A stretch of 39,625 nucleotides of DNA from Streptomyces sp. SID14478 (GCF_010548525.1 NZ_JAAGMG010000599.1:1-39625); one strand, 5' to 3'. Numbered from the stretch's first letter, positions 15,872-24,222 are shown. Program-made: numbers and translations. The notes: generated by a model from the letters alone, not told the origin.

Positions 15872-18421
15872 TCACGGGAAGGAAGTGATCTTCGACGGTA
15901 CGGTGTCGGTCCCCGAGGTCGGGGCGCCCGTGTCGTTCACGACGTGGGCGTACTGCCCCTTGCCGCCCAGGGAGATGACCTGGATGTCGTGCAGCTTGAC
16001 ACCTGGCTTCACCGGCACCTGGAACCCGTGCCGCTGGACGATGCTCGGATCCGCGGTGAAGTTGCAGTAGCTGCCCAGCCCCCACGCCTCATGCGTGGTG
16101 ACGCTGTCGGCCACCTTGTAGGCGGCGTAGCCGACGATCCCGTCGTGTGTGATCGCCGCGGCGTTGGGGACGTCGTACGCCTTCTCGTTCTGGAAGAACA
16201 GCGTGCGGCCGCGTTCGCCGTTCCAGAGCACGTCGTACTTGTTGAAGTGCTCGACGAACAAGCCGGTGGTGAGGACGTCGTCGCCGTTCACGACGAGACC
16301 GTAATCCGCGCGGTTGGTCTCCCAACCGACCCCCGAACCGTGGTCGGCGCGCCAGATCCAGGTGTGGTCCACGATCGCGTCGTCGCTGTTGACGACGACC
16401 GAGTTGGTGGCGAGCCCGGGGCCGGCTCCTCCGATCCGGACGAACACGTCCTGCATGGTGGTCGGGTTCGCGGCGTGGTCGGCGGACGAGCCGGCCGGGC
16501 CGATCTGCAGGAGCGTGTCGGACTTGGCCGCGCCGGCGTCGATGAGGAAGCCGGCCAGGCGTACGCCGTCGACGTCGGCGACGTGCATCGCGTCGACGCC
16601 GTGGTCCGGGACGATCGTGGCGAGGCCGAGACCGAGCACCACGGTGTTCGCACGGTTGACGTTGATGGTCTGGTCGAGGTGGTAGACGCCGGGCGTGAAC
16701 AGCAGGTTCAGGCCCTGTGCGAGTGCCTGGTTGATGGTGGCCGCGGTCGCGCCGGGCTTGACGACGTAGAACTGGCTGAGCGGGAGCGAGGTGCCGGCGT
16801 TGGCGGGCCAGGACGCGCCGCGCGCGTTGGTCCGCTTGGCCGGGACGAACACCTTGTAGTCGTTGCCGTCCAGGTACAGGAAAGGCTTCTCGCGGGAGAC
16901 GGGCGTGGTGTCGAGGGTGGTGTACGGACCGGTGTCGAAGTTCGTCGCGGGTGCGCCCTGGACGCCGGAGAACGTCATGTTCCACACGCCGTTGGTCCAG
17001 CCGCCGACCGAGCTGTCACGGGTGTACCACTGCTGCTGCGAGTACGGGCCCACCGTGCCGTCGATCTTCGAGTCGGCGATGTACCCGCCGGAGGCCCAAC
17101 CGTAGCCGTTCGGCGCGAGGTTGAGGCCGCCGGTGACGTGGATGCGGCGGAACGGCGCGGCCTGGGCGACCGCCCACCGGTCGGTGCCGTTGACCGGGTT
17201 GATGGCGAGGTTCTCGGCGGAGCGCCAGAAGTTCTGGGTGGCGTTGCCGTTGAACCAGCCGGCGTCGACGGTCACGTCACCGTTGATCTTCGTGTCGTCG
17301 GGGTTGATGCCGAGGCCGGAGATGGAGGTGTAGAAGCCGATCTGGGCGTTGATGCCGTTGTACGTGCCCGGCTTGAGGAGGAACTGGTAGCGCTGCGAGC
17401 CGAACTGGTTGGACTCCTGCTGGGCGAAGACCTGGTCGAACTTGCCCTGCAGGTTCGGGGTGCTGGGGTCCACGACGATGACGTTCGGGCCGAGGTCGCC
17501 GCCACCCTCGACGGGGGGCGTGCCGCCCGATCCGGTGTGGACCGCGACCTCCCACAGGGAGTAGCCGTAGCCGGTGGCGCGGGTGGTGCCGTAGACGCGC
17601 AGGTAGCGGCCCGAACCGCTCACGTCGTAGGAGGTGTTGCCCCCGGTGCCGGCGGCCACGTCCTTGAGCGTCGTCCAGGTCTGGCCGTCGGCCGATGCCT
17701 GGATCTTGAACGCCTTCGCGTACGCGGCTTCCCAGCTGAGGTCGACCTTGCAGATGGTCTGGGAGGAGCCGAGGTCGACCTGTACCCACTGCGGGTCGGA
17801 TGCCTGGCTGGACCAGCGGGTACCGCTGTCGCCGTCGAACGCGGCCGATGCGGGCGTGCCGCCGTTCTCCGTGGAGGACGCGGTCGCCGTGCGGCCCTTG
17901 GCGGCGTTGGCCGTCGAGCAGGTGTCGGAGGGCGGGGCGCCGGCGTCGCCGTAGACCTGGAACTCCCAGAGCGAATAGCCGTACGGGGTGGCACGAGCAG
18001 TGCCGAGCATCCGTACGTAGCGGCCCTGGCCGGATACGTCGACGGTGTCGGTGCCGCCGTCGCCGGCGGTGACGGTCTTGAGGTCGGTCCAGGTGCTTCC
18101 GTCGGCGGAGGCCTGGATCTTGTAGCCCTTGGCGTACGCGGCTTCCCAGCTGAGGACGACCTTGCTGAGGTTCGTGGACTGTCCCAGGTCGACCTGGAGC
18201 CACTGGCTGTCGGTGGCGGCGGACGACCAGCGGGTGGCGAGGTCGCCGTCGACGGCGGCTGAGGCCGGGGTACCGCCGTTCTCGGTGGAGGAGGAGGTGA
18301 CGGTCTTTCCTTGCGAGAGCGGCGGATCGGCGGCCGCCGCGGGGAGTTGGGCGGGGATGGTCACGAGCGCCGCCGCCGTGACGAGCGCTATCCCCAAGGA
18401 TCTGAGTCTCATGCGTTTCAC
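15872..18421 (-). CDS. Secreted beta-helix protein with two F5/8-type C (CBM32-like) domains
   Basis: An 849-aa exported protein. The signal peptide (RSLGIALVTAAALVTIPAQL, cleavage near AAA-D) is followed by two tandem F5/8 type C domains. Residues about 37-165 read TSSSTENGGTPASAAVDGDL ... WLQVDLGQSTNLSKVVLSWE; about 175-305 repeat the same pattern, and their close similarity indicates internal duplication. A linker GSGGTPPVEGGGDLG leads to a right-handed beta-helix region (about 315-849) with repeated short strands (TINVNRANTVVLGLGLATIV, VDGVRLAGFLIDAG, DAIVDHTWIWRADHGSGVGW). Proteins of this build are often labelled adenylyl cyclase, for which there is no support here; a polysaccharide-active role is more likely. 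No catalytic set could be assigned. Start ATG follows CGGAGTG. A terminator lies directly downstream. Confidence 0.8.
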   Translation of the reverse strand: MKRMRLRSLGIALVTAAALVTIPAQLPAAAADPPLSQGKTVTSSSTENGGTPASAAVDGDLATRWSSAATDSQWLQVDLGQSTNLSKVVLSWEAAYAKGYKIQASADGSTWTDLKTVTAGDGGTDTVDVSGQGRYVRMLGTARATPYGYSLWEFQVYGDAGAPPSDTCSTANAAKGRTATASSTENGGTPASAAFDGDSGTRWSSQASDPQWVQVDLGSSQTICKVDLSWEAAYAKAFKIQASADGQTWTTLKDVAAGTGGNTSYDVSGSGRYLRVYGTTRATGYGYSLWEVAVHTGSGGTPPVEGGGDLGPNVIVVDPSTPNLQGKFDQVFAQQESNQFGSQRYQFLLKPGTYNGINAQIGFYTSISGLGINPDDTKINGDVTVDAGWFNGNATQNFWRSAENLAINPVNGTDRWAVAQAAPFRRIHVTGGLNLAPNGYGWASGGYIADSKIDGTVGPYSQQQWYTRDSSVGGWTNGVWNMTFSGVQGAPATNFDTGPYTTLDTTPVSREKPFLYLDGNDYKVFVPAKRTNARGASWPANAGTSLPLSQFYVVKPGATAATINQALAQGLNLLFTPGVYHLDQTINVNRANTVVLGLGLATIVPDHGVDAMHVADVDGVRLAGFLIDAGAAKSDTLLQIGPAGSSADHAANPTTMQDVFVRIGGAGPGLATNSVVVNSDDAIVDHTWIWRADHGSGVGWETNRADYGLVVNGDDVLTTGLFVEHFNKYDVLWNGERGRTLFFQNEKAYDVPNAAAITHDGIVGYAAYKVADSVTTHEAWGLGSYCNFTADPSIVQRHGFQVPVKPGVKLHDIQVISLGGKGQYAHVVNDTGAPTSGTDTVPSKITSFP

Positions 18422-18471
18422 TCCGTGCGGTCGAGAGAAGAACGGCAGCCAGCGGCAGCCGTCACCGAGCC

Positions 18472-18494
18472 AGCGCCCCGGGCACGGGGGCGCT
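18472..18494 (-). other. Hairpin in the 5' leader of the beta-helix gene
   Basis: AGCGCCCC and its exact complement GGGGCGCT flank a 7-base loop about 50 bases before the start codon. A second short hairpin (CTCCCC-TCGC-GGGGAG, 18514-18529) lies upstream. They may stabilise the leader mRNA or attenuate it; neither role can be decided from sequence. Confidence 0.35.
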
Positions 18495-18567
18495 GTGGAG
18501 CGCAGCGGATCATCTCCCCTCGCGGGGAGCAGTGAACGGGCCGTCCAGAGCGAACGGCCATGGAAAA

Positions 18568-18596
18568 CGCCTTAGTTCAGGGTTTGTTTTAAGGCG
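18568..18596. promoter_or_regulatory. AT-rich inverted repeat upstream of the beta-helix gene
   Basis: CGCCTTA (18568-18574) and TAAGGCG (18590-18596) form perfect 7-bp arms around a 15-bp spacer rich in T. It stands out in a GC-rich region about 150 bp before the start codon. Sites of this look precede many sugar-utilisation genes controlled by ROK-family repressors in actinomycetes. The regulator is not encoded next to it. The remainder of 18597-18855 holds no recognised gene. Confidence 0.4.
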
Positions 18597-18855
18597 GAAG
18601 GCAACCGTTCGGCAACCCCTCGGACGCACCATCTTTTCAACTCCCGAACCGTCATCGGCTCCGGTGTCGTGGCTCCATGCGGCGGACCTGCACGGACGCT
18701 GCGCCTTTCCGCCCGCGGCCCAGGACGGCAACGTCAAGAATTGGAGACAGAGAGGGGGTGGTGCTCGGTCGGGCGGCGAGCCCCGGGGGACGGGCCGCGA
18801 GTCCGGCGAAGAAGACGACGACGCCGCGCACCGCACGGAGCGGCGCACCCGGGTC

Positions 18856-19674
18856 TCAGGGAGCCGGCGGTGCGAGGTATTCGAGGGAGTAGCCGTCGTC
18901 GCCGTTGCGGGTCACGCGGCCCACTCCGGGGAAGTCCAGGTGGGCGCCGGCGACGTAATGGTGTGGCTTGGTGAGTCGTTCCATGAGCGCGAGACGGGCT
19001 CGGCGTGCTTGCGACTGGTCGCCGTCCAGTTCCCACGACGCGTGGGGCTGGTCGAATTGGAGGGAGGGTACGTGGACGGTGTCGCCCCAGACGAGGAGAT
19101 GGCCTGCGCTGCTGCTGACGTCGTAGATGGTGTGGCCGTCCGTGTGTCCGGGCGTAGGGAGGGCGGTGACGCGGTCGTTGACCGCGACCGGTCCGGTGAG
19201 GGGGACCACGAGGTCGCGCACGGGTTCGAGGCGCCCGGTGAAGACGGATGCGTCTTCTGCGCCGATCCAGATGCGTTGCAGCGCGGGGAACGCCTCGGCG
19301 CCGTCGGGGGCGATGAGCCCACCGACGTGGTCCTCGTGGCGGTGGGTGAGGGCCACATCGGTGACGTCCGCGCGGTGGATTCCGGCTTCGTCCAGGGCGT
19401 CCAGGAGCGATCCCATGGTGGAGTGCCAGGCGTTGGATGCCCCGGTGTCGATGAGGAGGGACCGCGTGCCGTCGGTGATGAAGAAGGCGTTGACCGAGAG
19501 GCGCAGATTGCCGTCGACCAGCGGGACCGTGTCGGGCAGTTCGTCCAGTGGTCGGTTGTTCTCGTCGCGCAGCCGGGCCGGCGGCATGTCGACGTAGCCG
19601 TCGCGCAGTGAGACGACCTTCAGGTCGCCGAACTCGAAGACGGCGTGGTGGGGTCCGTCCGAGGTGAGACGCAT
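18856..19674 (-). CDS. Metallo-beta-lactamase-fold hydrolase
   Basis: A 272-aa cytoplasmic MBL-superfamily enzyme with a complete dinuclear metal site: H111, H113, D115 and H116 in THRHEDHVGG, H177 in TPGHTDGH, D198 in WGDTVH, and H245 in AGAHLDFPG. The N-terminal strand pattern (FEFGDLKVVSLRDGYVDMPP) and length resemble quorum-quenching lactonase and methyl-parathion-hydrolase-like members, so a lactone or ester substrate is plausible but unproven. There is no signal peptide. It lies downstream of the amidohydrolase gene on the same strand, with a 235-bp gap, so it may be the last gene of a loose catabolic cluster. Confidence 0.88.
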   Translation of the reverse strand: MRLTSDGPHHAVFEFGDLKVVSLRDGYVDMPPARLRDENNRPLDELPDTVPLVDGNLRLSVNAFFITDGTRSLLIDTGASNAWHSTMGSLLDALDEAGIHRADVTDVALTHRHEDHVGGLIAPDGAEAFPALQRIWIGAEDASVFTGRLEPVRDLVVPLTGPVAVNDRVTALPTPGHTDGHTIYDVSSSAGHLLVWGDTVHVPSLQFDQPHASWELDGDQSQARRARLALMERLTKPHHYVAGAHLDFPGVGRVTRNGDDGYSLEYLAPPAP

Positions 19675-19777
19675 GAGAGCTCCAGTGGCAAGTGCAGGCT
19701 GAGGGCCGGGCCGGCTCCGCGCTGGGGGCCCGGTTCCTACGCCGGGAGGTGCGGAAGGAAGGTCGGGTGGCCGTGCT

Positions 19778-19890
19778 CAGTGTGCCTTTGGCCGGTGGTT
19801 CTTGGTTGTGGTCGCTGTCGGGATTCCGATGGCGGCCAGTGCTGTGACGGCGATGCCGAACACGGTGTGCACGCGGTCAGCCCGGCCGAT
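19778..19890 (-). pseudogene. Possible C-terminal remnant of a membrane transporter
   Basis: In the gap between the MBL and amidohydrolase genes one minus-strand frame reads HTVFGIAVTALAAIGIPTAT followed by a short basic tail and a stop at 19778-19780. It looks like the last transmembrane helix of a permease. The stretch is too short for a family assignment, and no start or upstream part remains. It could equally be chance hydrophobic reading in GC-rich DNA. Confidence 0.2.
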
Positions 19891-19909
19891 GCGCCGAGGT
19901 GGCCGTCGG

Positions 19910-21202
19910 TTACGGCTGGGGCGCCCAGGTGCCGTCGAGGGGGACGCCGGCTGCCGCGGCGATCCGGTCGCGGGAGGCGAGCAGGCGGGTACGCAGGGCG
20001 GGGAGGTCCGCGCCGACCAGGGCGCCGTTGCGCTTGACCACGCGGCCGGCGACCAGGACGGTGTCGACGAGCCCGGGATGTCCGGCGCTGACGAGGGAAC
20101 CGACCGGTTCGGTGACCGGGAAGATGGTCACGTCGTCGGTGCGCAGCAGGATGATGTCGGCTTCCTTGCCGGGGGTGATGCTGCCGGTGCGGTCGTGGAG
20201 TCCGCAGGAGGTCGCGGCGTCGATGGTGGCGAACGCCAGCAGGTCGCGGGCGCGCAGGCCGCCGTCCAGGCCGCGCTGGGCGGCGAATGCGGCGCGCATC
20301 GCGGCGAACATGTCGCCGCCGACGGAGGGCACGACATCGATGGACAGGGTGGGTCGCAGACCTGCGGCCAGGGCACGGCCCGTCATCGGCGCGCCGAAGC
20401 CCATCTTCAGTTCGACGTCGGGGCTGACGGAAAGGGAGCTGCCGGCATCGGCGAGCATCCGCAGTTCCTCGTCGCTGAGGCCGTTGCCGTGGACGAAGGT
20501 GGTGGTGTCGCGCAGCAGGCCGCTTTTGTGCATGTCCGCGATGGGGCGCTGGGTGCCGTCGGACCCGGTGTGCAGGCTGGTGCGCAGGCCGAGTTCGTCG
20601 GCGAGCTGTACCTCGCGGGCCAGGGTGTCCATGCCGGTGTCGTCGGCGCCGCGCAGGCCGAAGGCCATGGTGAGCAGTCCGTCGTCGTCCAGTGCGCAGC
20701 GGACGCGGCGGATGTCGTCGTCGACGGGGCGGGGCGTGGCCCATCCGGCGCCGAGGCAGAAGATCGACCGCGCGGGCGCTTCGCGCAGCGCGGCGATGGC
20801 GGCGTCCTCGTGTTCGGGGCCCTGGGCCACGTGGTACCAGTCCAGCATGGTGGTGACGCCGGAGTGCAGGGCTTCCAGGCGGCCCAGGAGGGTGGCTGCG
20901 TAGACGTCCTCGGCCGTGTAGTGGGCCTTGACGGTGTCGTGCATGGCCGTGGCCCACTGGCCGAAGGTCCAGTCCGCACCGATGCCGCGAAAGGCGGTCT
21001 GCCAGTTGTGGCGGTGGTTGTCGACGAAGCCGGGCAGCACGATCCGCTCGCGTGCGTCGATCACTTCGGCGTCCGGAGCGTCGATGTGGCCGGCCACCTT
21101 GGTGATCACGCCGTCTTCGATGAGGACGTCGCCGCGCTCGTAGTCGCCGACGGCCGGGTCCATGCTGACCACGGTGCCGCCGGACAGCAGAGTCTTCGTC
21201 AT
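19910..21202 (-). CDS. Amidohydrolase (SsnA/AtzA/TrzN-like metal-dependent deaminase/hydrolase)
   Basis: A 430-aa cytoplasmic TIM-barrel enzyme of the amidohydrolase superfamily. Metal ligands are visible as H63 and H65 in FVDNHRHNWQ, H211 in TSLHTG, H238 in VHGNGL and D289 in LSIDVVPS, the mononuclear pattern of the cytosine deaminase / atrazine chlorohydrolase subgroup. The C-terminal composite beta-sandwich is normal (GSITPGKEADIILLRTDD ... VLVAGRVVKRNGALV). It would hydrolyse C-N or C-halogen bonds on a heterocycle; the substrate is unknown. The start ATG is preceded by GAAC-CCC-poor sequence with only a modest ribosome-binding site. It is 84 bp downstream of the PLP-enzyme gene, probably in one operon with it. 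Confidence 0.88.
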   Translation of the reverse strand: MTKTLLSGGTVVSMDPAVGDYERGDVLIEDGVITKVAGHIDAPDAEVIDARERIVLPGFVDNHRHNWQTAFRGIGADWTFGQWATAMHDTVKAHYTAEDVYAATLLGRLEALHSGVTTMLDWYHVAQGPEHEDAAIAALREAPARSIFCLGAGWATPRPVDDDIRRVRCALDDDGLLTMAFGLRGADDTGMDTLAREVQLADELGLRTSLHTGSDGTQRPIADMHKSGLLRDTTTFVHGNGLSDEELRMLADAGSSLSVSPDVELKMGFGAPMTGRALAAGLRPTLSIDVVPSVGGDMFAAMRAAFAAQRGLDGGLRARDLLAFATIDAATSCGLHDRTGSITPGKEADIILLRTDDVTIFPVTEPVGSLVSAGHPGLVDTVLVAGRVVKRNGALVGADLPALRTRLLASRDRIAAAAGVPLDGTWAPQP

Positions 21203-21286
21203 GAGGGGGTTCCTTGCGTGAGGGGGTTCAGGAGACTTCGTCGCGGAAGGGGGGCTGGCCGCGTTGGGGCAGCGGTAGCTCCTGGG

Positions 21287-22462
21287 TCAGGCCGTCGTGA
21301 GGACGGCGTCGGCGGCCGCGAGTGCGTCGGCGACCAGGTCGTCGGTGTCCTCAAGTCCCGCTGCCAGGCGCACCAGGCCCGGCGGAACGGCTTCGGTGAG
21401 CTGGTCATCGCTGAGCATTCCGGCCCACATGGATGCCGGGTGCACGGCGAGGGATTCCACGCCGCCCAGGCTGGCGGAGCGGCGCGGGTAGCGCAGGTGG
21501 CCGAGGAAGGCGTCGGCCGTCTCGTATCCGCCGGCGAACTCGACGCTGAGGACGCCGCCGAATCCGTTCATCTGGTCGACGGCCAGCTTGTGCTGGGGGT
21601 GGGTGGCCAGGCCCGGGTAGTGCACCTGGCTGACGGCCGGGTGCCGGCTCAGCGCGTCAGCCAGGGCGAGGCCGTTGGCGTTGTGGCGCGGTATGCGCAG
21701 AGGCAGGGTGCGTATGCCGCGCAGCAGCAGCCAGGCGTCGATCGGGCCGAGGGTGGCGCCGGTGAGAAGGCTGGTGCTCCAGATCCGGTCCAGGATCTGC
21801 GCCGGGCCGGCCAGGGCCCCGGCGGAGACATCGGAGTGGCCGTTGAGGTATTTGGTCGCGCTGTGCCAGACCACGTCGATGCCGAAGTCCGTGGGCCGCT
21901 GGTTCAGCGGGGTGGCGAAGGTGTTGTCCGCCAGGGTCAGCACGTCGTGGGCGCGGGCCAGTTCGGCGAGGGCGCGCAGGTCGGTGAGGTGCAGCAGGGG
22001 ATTGGACGGGGTCTCCACCAGAATCAGCCGGGTCCGCGAGGTGAGGGCCCTCTCGAAGGCTTCAGGGTCTCGCTGGTCGACGAGCGTGGTCGAGACGCCG
22101 AGGCGTGGCAGCAGGTTCAGCAGGACCGCGGCGGTGCCGCCGTAGGTGGACTTCTGTCCGATGACGTGGTCGCCGGCGGACGCCAGCGCGAGCACGGCCG
22201 TAGTGATGGCGGCCATTCCCGAAGCGGTGACCATCGCCGCCTCGGTGCCCTCCAGTTCTGCGACGACGGCGGCGGCCTGGGCGTGGTTGGGGTTGCCGAA
22301 GCGGGTGTAGAAGTCCTGGCCGCGCGGCTCAATGGCGCCCGCGGCGAACACAGATGCCTCCTCGGCCGAGAACGCCGCCGTCTGGTAGATCGGAGGCACC
22401 ACCGCGCGGTCGGGATGGATCTCGCGATCGGCGTGAACGGTGACGGTGCTCTTGCCCAGCAT
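21287..22462 (-). CDS. Trans-sulfuration-family PLP enzyme (cystathionine/methionine gamma-lyase type)
   Basis: A 391-aa fold-type-I PLP enzyme of the Cys/Met metabolism family. The phosphate-binding YTRFGNPN is at 52-59, the substrate loop near TASGMAAI (79-86), ETPSNPLL at 150-157, the cofactor Asp in LADNTFATP (about 179), and the PLP lysine K204 in WHSATKYLNGHSD. Likely reactions are gamma-elimination from methionine or cystathionine. Start ATG at 22462 (MLGKSTVTVH) follows GGAAGGG; a TTG two codons earlier is less likely. It is divergent from an Lrp/AsnC regulator, a common arrangement for amino-acid catabolic lyases, and heads a minus-strand cluster with the amidohydrolase. Confidence 0.88.
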   Translation of the reverse strand: MLGKSTVTVHADREIHPDRAVVPPIYQTAAFSAEEASVFAAGAIEPRGQDFYTRFGNPNHAQAAAVVAELEGTEAAMVTASGMAAITTAVLALASAGDHVIGQKSTYGGTAAVLLNLLPRLGVSTTLVDQRDPEAFERALTSRTRLILVETPSNPLLHLTDLRALAELARAHDVLTLADNTFATPLNQRPTDFGIDVVWHSATKYLNGHSDVSAGALAGPAQILDRIWSTSLLTGATLGPIDAWLLLRGIRTLPLRIPRHNANGLALADALSRHPAVSQVHYPGLATHPQHKLAVDQMNGFGGVLSVEFAGGYETADAFLGHLRYPRRSASLGGVESLAVHPASMWAGMLSDDQLTEAVPPGLVRLAAGLEDTDDLVADALAAADAVLTTA

Positions 22463-22579
22463 GGTCAACCCTTCCGGAATTCGACGTTATGTCGGTATCC
22501 ATGATGGGTGGCCGTGCTCAGGCCTCGACCCGGTCGGTGGCAACCTTGGCAGTAAATTGCGCCGAGCTGCGCTACTCGT

Positions 22580-22615
22580 TTGTGCTGAGCAGTGTGTTTC
22601 AGCAATATTCTGCTG
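22580..22615 (+). promoter_or_regulatory. Lrp gene promoter with palindromic Lrp-type site
   Basis: TTGTGC (22580-22585) and CAATAT (22603-22608) are 17 bp apart. CAGCAATATTCTGCTG (22600-22615) is a symmetric site with 5-bp arms, closely resembling the E. coli Lrp consensus YAGHAWATTWTDCTR. It covers the -10 and the predicted start, so the regulator should repress itself. Transcription would begin 2-3 bases before ATG 22618, an almost leaderless mRNA. The site also lies about 140 bp upstream of the divergent PLP-enzyme gene. Confidence 0.55.
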
Positions 22616-22617
22616 TC

Positions 22618-23055
22618 ATGGATGAAGTGGACCGGTCGATCCTGGCCGTACTCGAACGCAATGGCCGGATCAGTAACAACGAGCTCGCCGCTCAGGTGGG
22701 GCTGTCTCCCTCACCGTGTCTGCGCCGCGTACGCCAGCTCGAGGAGGCTGGCGTCATCCGCGGGTACCGGGCGCAGATCGATCCCGCGGCGATCGGCCGG
22801 GGACTGCGGGTGTTCGCAGGGGTGCGGCTGATGCGGCACACCCGCCCCGACGTGGTCGCCTTCGAGCGGGAGGTGATGGACCTGCCCGAGGTGATCGCCT
22901 GCCACCACATCACCGGGAACTTCGACTATCTGCTGCAGGTCGAGGTGGCCGACCTGCCGGCTTACGAGGAATTCCACGCCAACCAACTCGCCGCACTGCC
23001 AGGAGTGGGCACGGTCAACAGCTTCGTCATCATGAAAACGCTCGACAGCCTCTGA
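22618..23055 (+). CDS. Lrp/AsnC-family transcriptional regulator
   Basis: A 145-aa one-unit Lrp protein. The N-terminal HTH is VDRSILAVLERNGRISNNEL then AAQVGLSPSPCLRRVRQLEE, and the C-terminal RAM/AsnC ligand domain is VFAGVRLMRHTRPDVVAFER ... HHITGNFDYLLQVEVADLPA. Such proteins assemble as dimers to octamers and bind an amino acid. ATG at 22618 matches the family start; an upstream in-frame ATG at 22489 would read through the operator. It is divergent from the gamma-lyase-type PLP enzyme, which it probably activates or derepresses in response to the lyase substrate, perhaps methionine or another sulfur amino acid. Confidence 0.92.
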   Translation: MDEVDRSILAVLERNGRISNNELAAQVGLSPSPCLRRVRQLEEAGVIRGYRAQIDPAAIGRGLRVFAGVRLMRHTRPDVVAFEREVMDLPEVIACHHITGNFDYLLQVEVADLPAYEEFHANQLAALPGVGTVNSFVIMKTLDSL

Positions 23056-23191
23056 GCGGGCGGGCACCGGCACCGCGGCCCCACCGTCGCCGCCCACGCA
23101 CCCGTGGTCCAGGGCGTCGGTGAGACCTGCCCGCAGCGTCCGGTGAACGCCTCGGTGAGCGGCTTGATTCGAGACCCGTTTCGCTCATCGC

Positions 23192-23197
23192 TAGCCT
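23192..23197 (+). promoter_or_regulatory. -10 box for a leaderless glutaredoxin-like transcript
   Basis: TAGCCT ends 7 bases before ATG 23205, and no Shine-Dalgarno sequence is present. Both facts fit a leaderless mRNA. No good -35 is seen at 17-18 bp. Confidence 0.35.
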
Positions 23198-23204
23198 CGT
23201 CCTC

Positions 23205-23642
23205 ATGACGCGTACGTGGATCCTGCCGATCCTGCTGGTGCTCTGCGGCTCACTCCTTGCGGCTGGGCTGATCGTGAGCGGGACCCCTGGCGCAGCCGCA
23301 GCCGTCCTGCTGGTCTTTGTGCTGCTCGCGGGCGTGCACTCGCCTCTGATCTTCCCGAGGTCGACCGGTGTGCTGGAGGCGCGACGCCGCGCCGCGGTCG
23401 ACGGCCGGCCGGTCGTCTTCTGGCGACCCGGCTGCACCTACTGCATGCGACTGCGTATCCGCCTGGGCCGCAGCGCCCGCCAGATGCACTGGGTCGACAT
23501 CTGGCGCGACCCGGCTGCGGCAGCCGAGGTCAGGGCTGCCAACGACGGCAACGAGACCGTGCCGACCGTCATCGTGGCGGGTCAGCCGCACACCAACCCC
23601 GATCCTGCATGGGTGCGCGAGCAACTCTCCCGTTCCGTGTGA
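23205..23642 (+). CDS. Membrane-anchored glutaredoxin/mycoredoxin-like protein
   Basis: A 145-aa protein. Two hydrophobic segments (residues 5-25, ILPILLVLCGSLLAAGLIV, and 28-45, AAAAVLLVFVLLAGV) anchor a cytoplasm-facing thioredoxin-fold domain. The redox motif C77-T-Y-C80 sits in VVFWRPGCTYCMRLRI, followed by the cis-Pro stretch TVPTVIVAG. Mycoredoxins reduce mycothiol mixed disulfides in actinomycetes, so a similar role at the membrane is plausible. A likely leaderless transcript starts from the TAGCCT box. It stands between the Lrp gene and the dnaE paralogue with no obvious operon partner. Confidence 0.8.
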   Translation: MTRTWILPILLVLCGSLLAAGLIVSGTPGAAAAVLLVFVLLAGVHSPLIFPRSTGVLEARRRAAVDGRPVVFWRPGCTYCMRLRIRLGRSARQMHWVDIWRDPAAAAEVRAANDGNETVPTVIVAGQPHTNPDPAWVREQLSRSV

Positions 23643-24222
23643 CCGGGACGCAGTCTCGGAATAGTCCTCCGCGCTGCGCTTGAACAGCGTGGCGGCCATG
23701 GACGACAACACCAAGCCCTGCGGTGAGGGCCGCTCCGATCCGCGGGCGATCACTGAAGTCGCCGCATGAGCCGCGGAGCTCTGGAGCAACTCCGCGACCA
23801 ACGGCTGCCGTTCCCCCGCCCTTTGCGTATGCGCACCTGCGAACCATCCGGGCTCGGATCCGACTTCGCCGGTGGGTGCAGAGGAAGCAGAGGACTTCGC
23901 CACTCTCGTCCTTGCCGGCATAGGCGGCCCGGCCGTTGCCGTGCTCACCGTGTTCCCACGGTTGCCGAAGACGCCTTCAGAGAGCGCCGGAGGACATCCG
24001 ATGCGGGCCTCCGCGACGGGTGTTGCGCCCTTCTGAAGATCGTTCACGACACGCCATGGGCCGCCACGCCGAGGAGTGTTCCGGCTTCTTTGAGTGAGAG
24101 GGCGAGGTCACCCGTGCCAGGTCTGGGGAGGCGGCTTCCGGGGTCGTTCCGGGCCCGGAACTGATCATCGTTCGAGGGTTAGGGTGCTGCCCATTCCACG
24201 ACTCTTCGGAGGTGCCCTCCCG
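23643..24222. other. Long gap upstream of dnaE, no recognised gene
   Basis: About 580 bp. One plus-strand open stretch (about 23830-24036) ends in FATLVLAGIGGPAVAVLTVF, hydrophobic but without a start site or family match, possibly a decayed membrane protein end. The last 20 bp contain the GGAGG ribosome-binding site of the polymerase gene. No SOS box of the actinobacterial form (TCGAAC-N4-GTTCGA) is present before dnaE. Confidence 0.4.

Noticed and set aside
19802..22504. A 900-codon plus-strand frame across the amidohydrolase and PLP-enzyme genes
   Set aside because: It spans two real minus-strand genes with complete active sites and reads as Gly/Val/Arg-rich shadow.
24160..24200. Possible SOS box before dnaE (GGAAC ... 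GTTCGA)
   Set aside because: The two halves are 8 bp apart, not 4, and the left half lacks TCG. It does not meet the actinobacterial LexA consensus.
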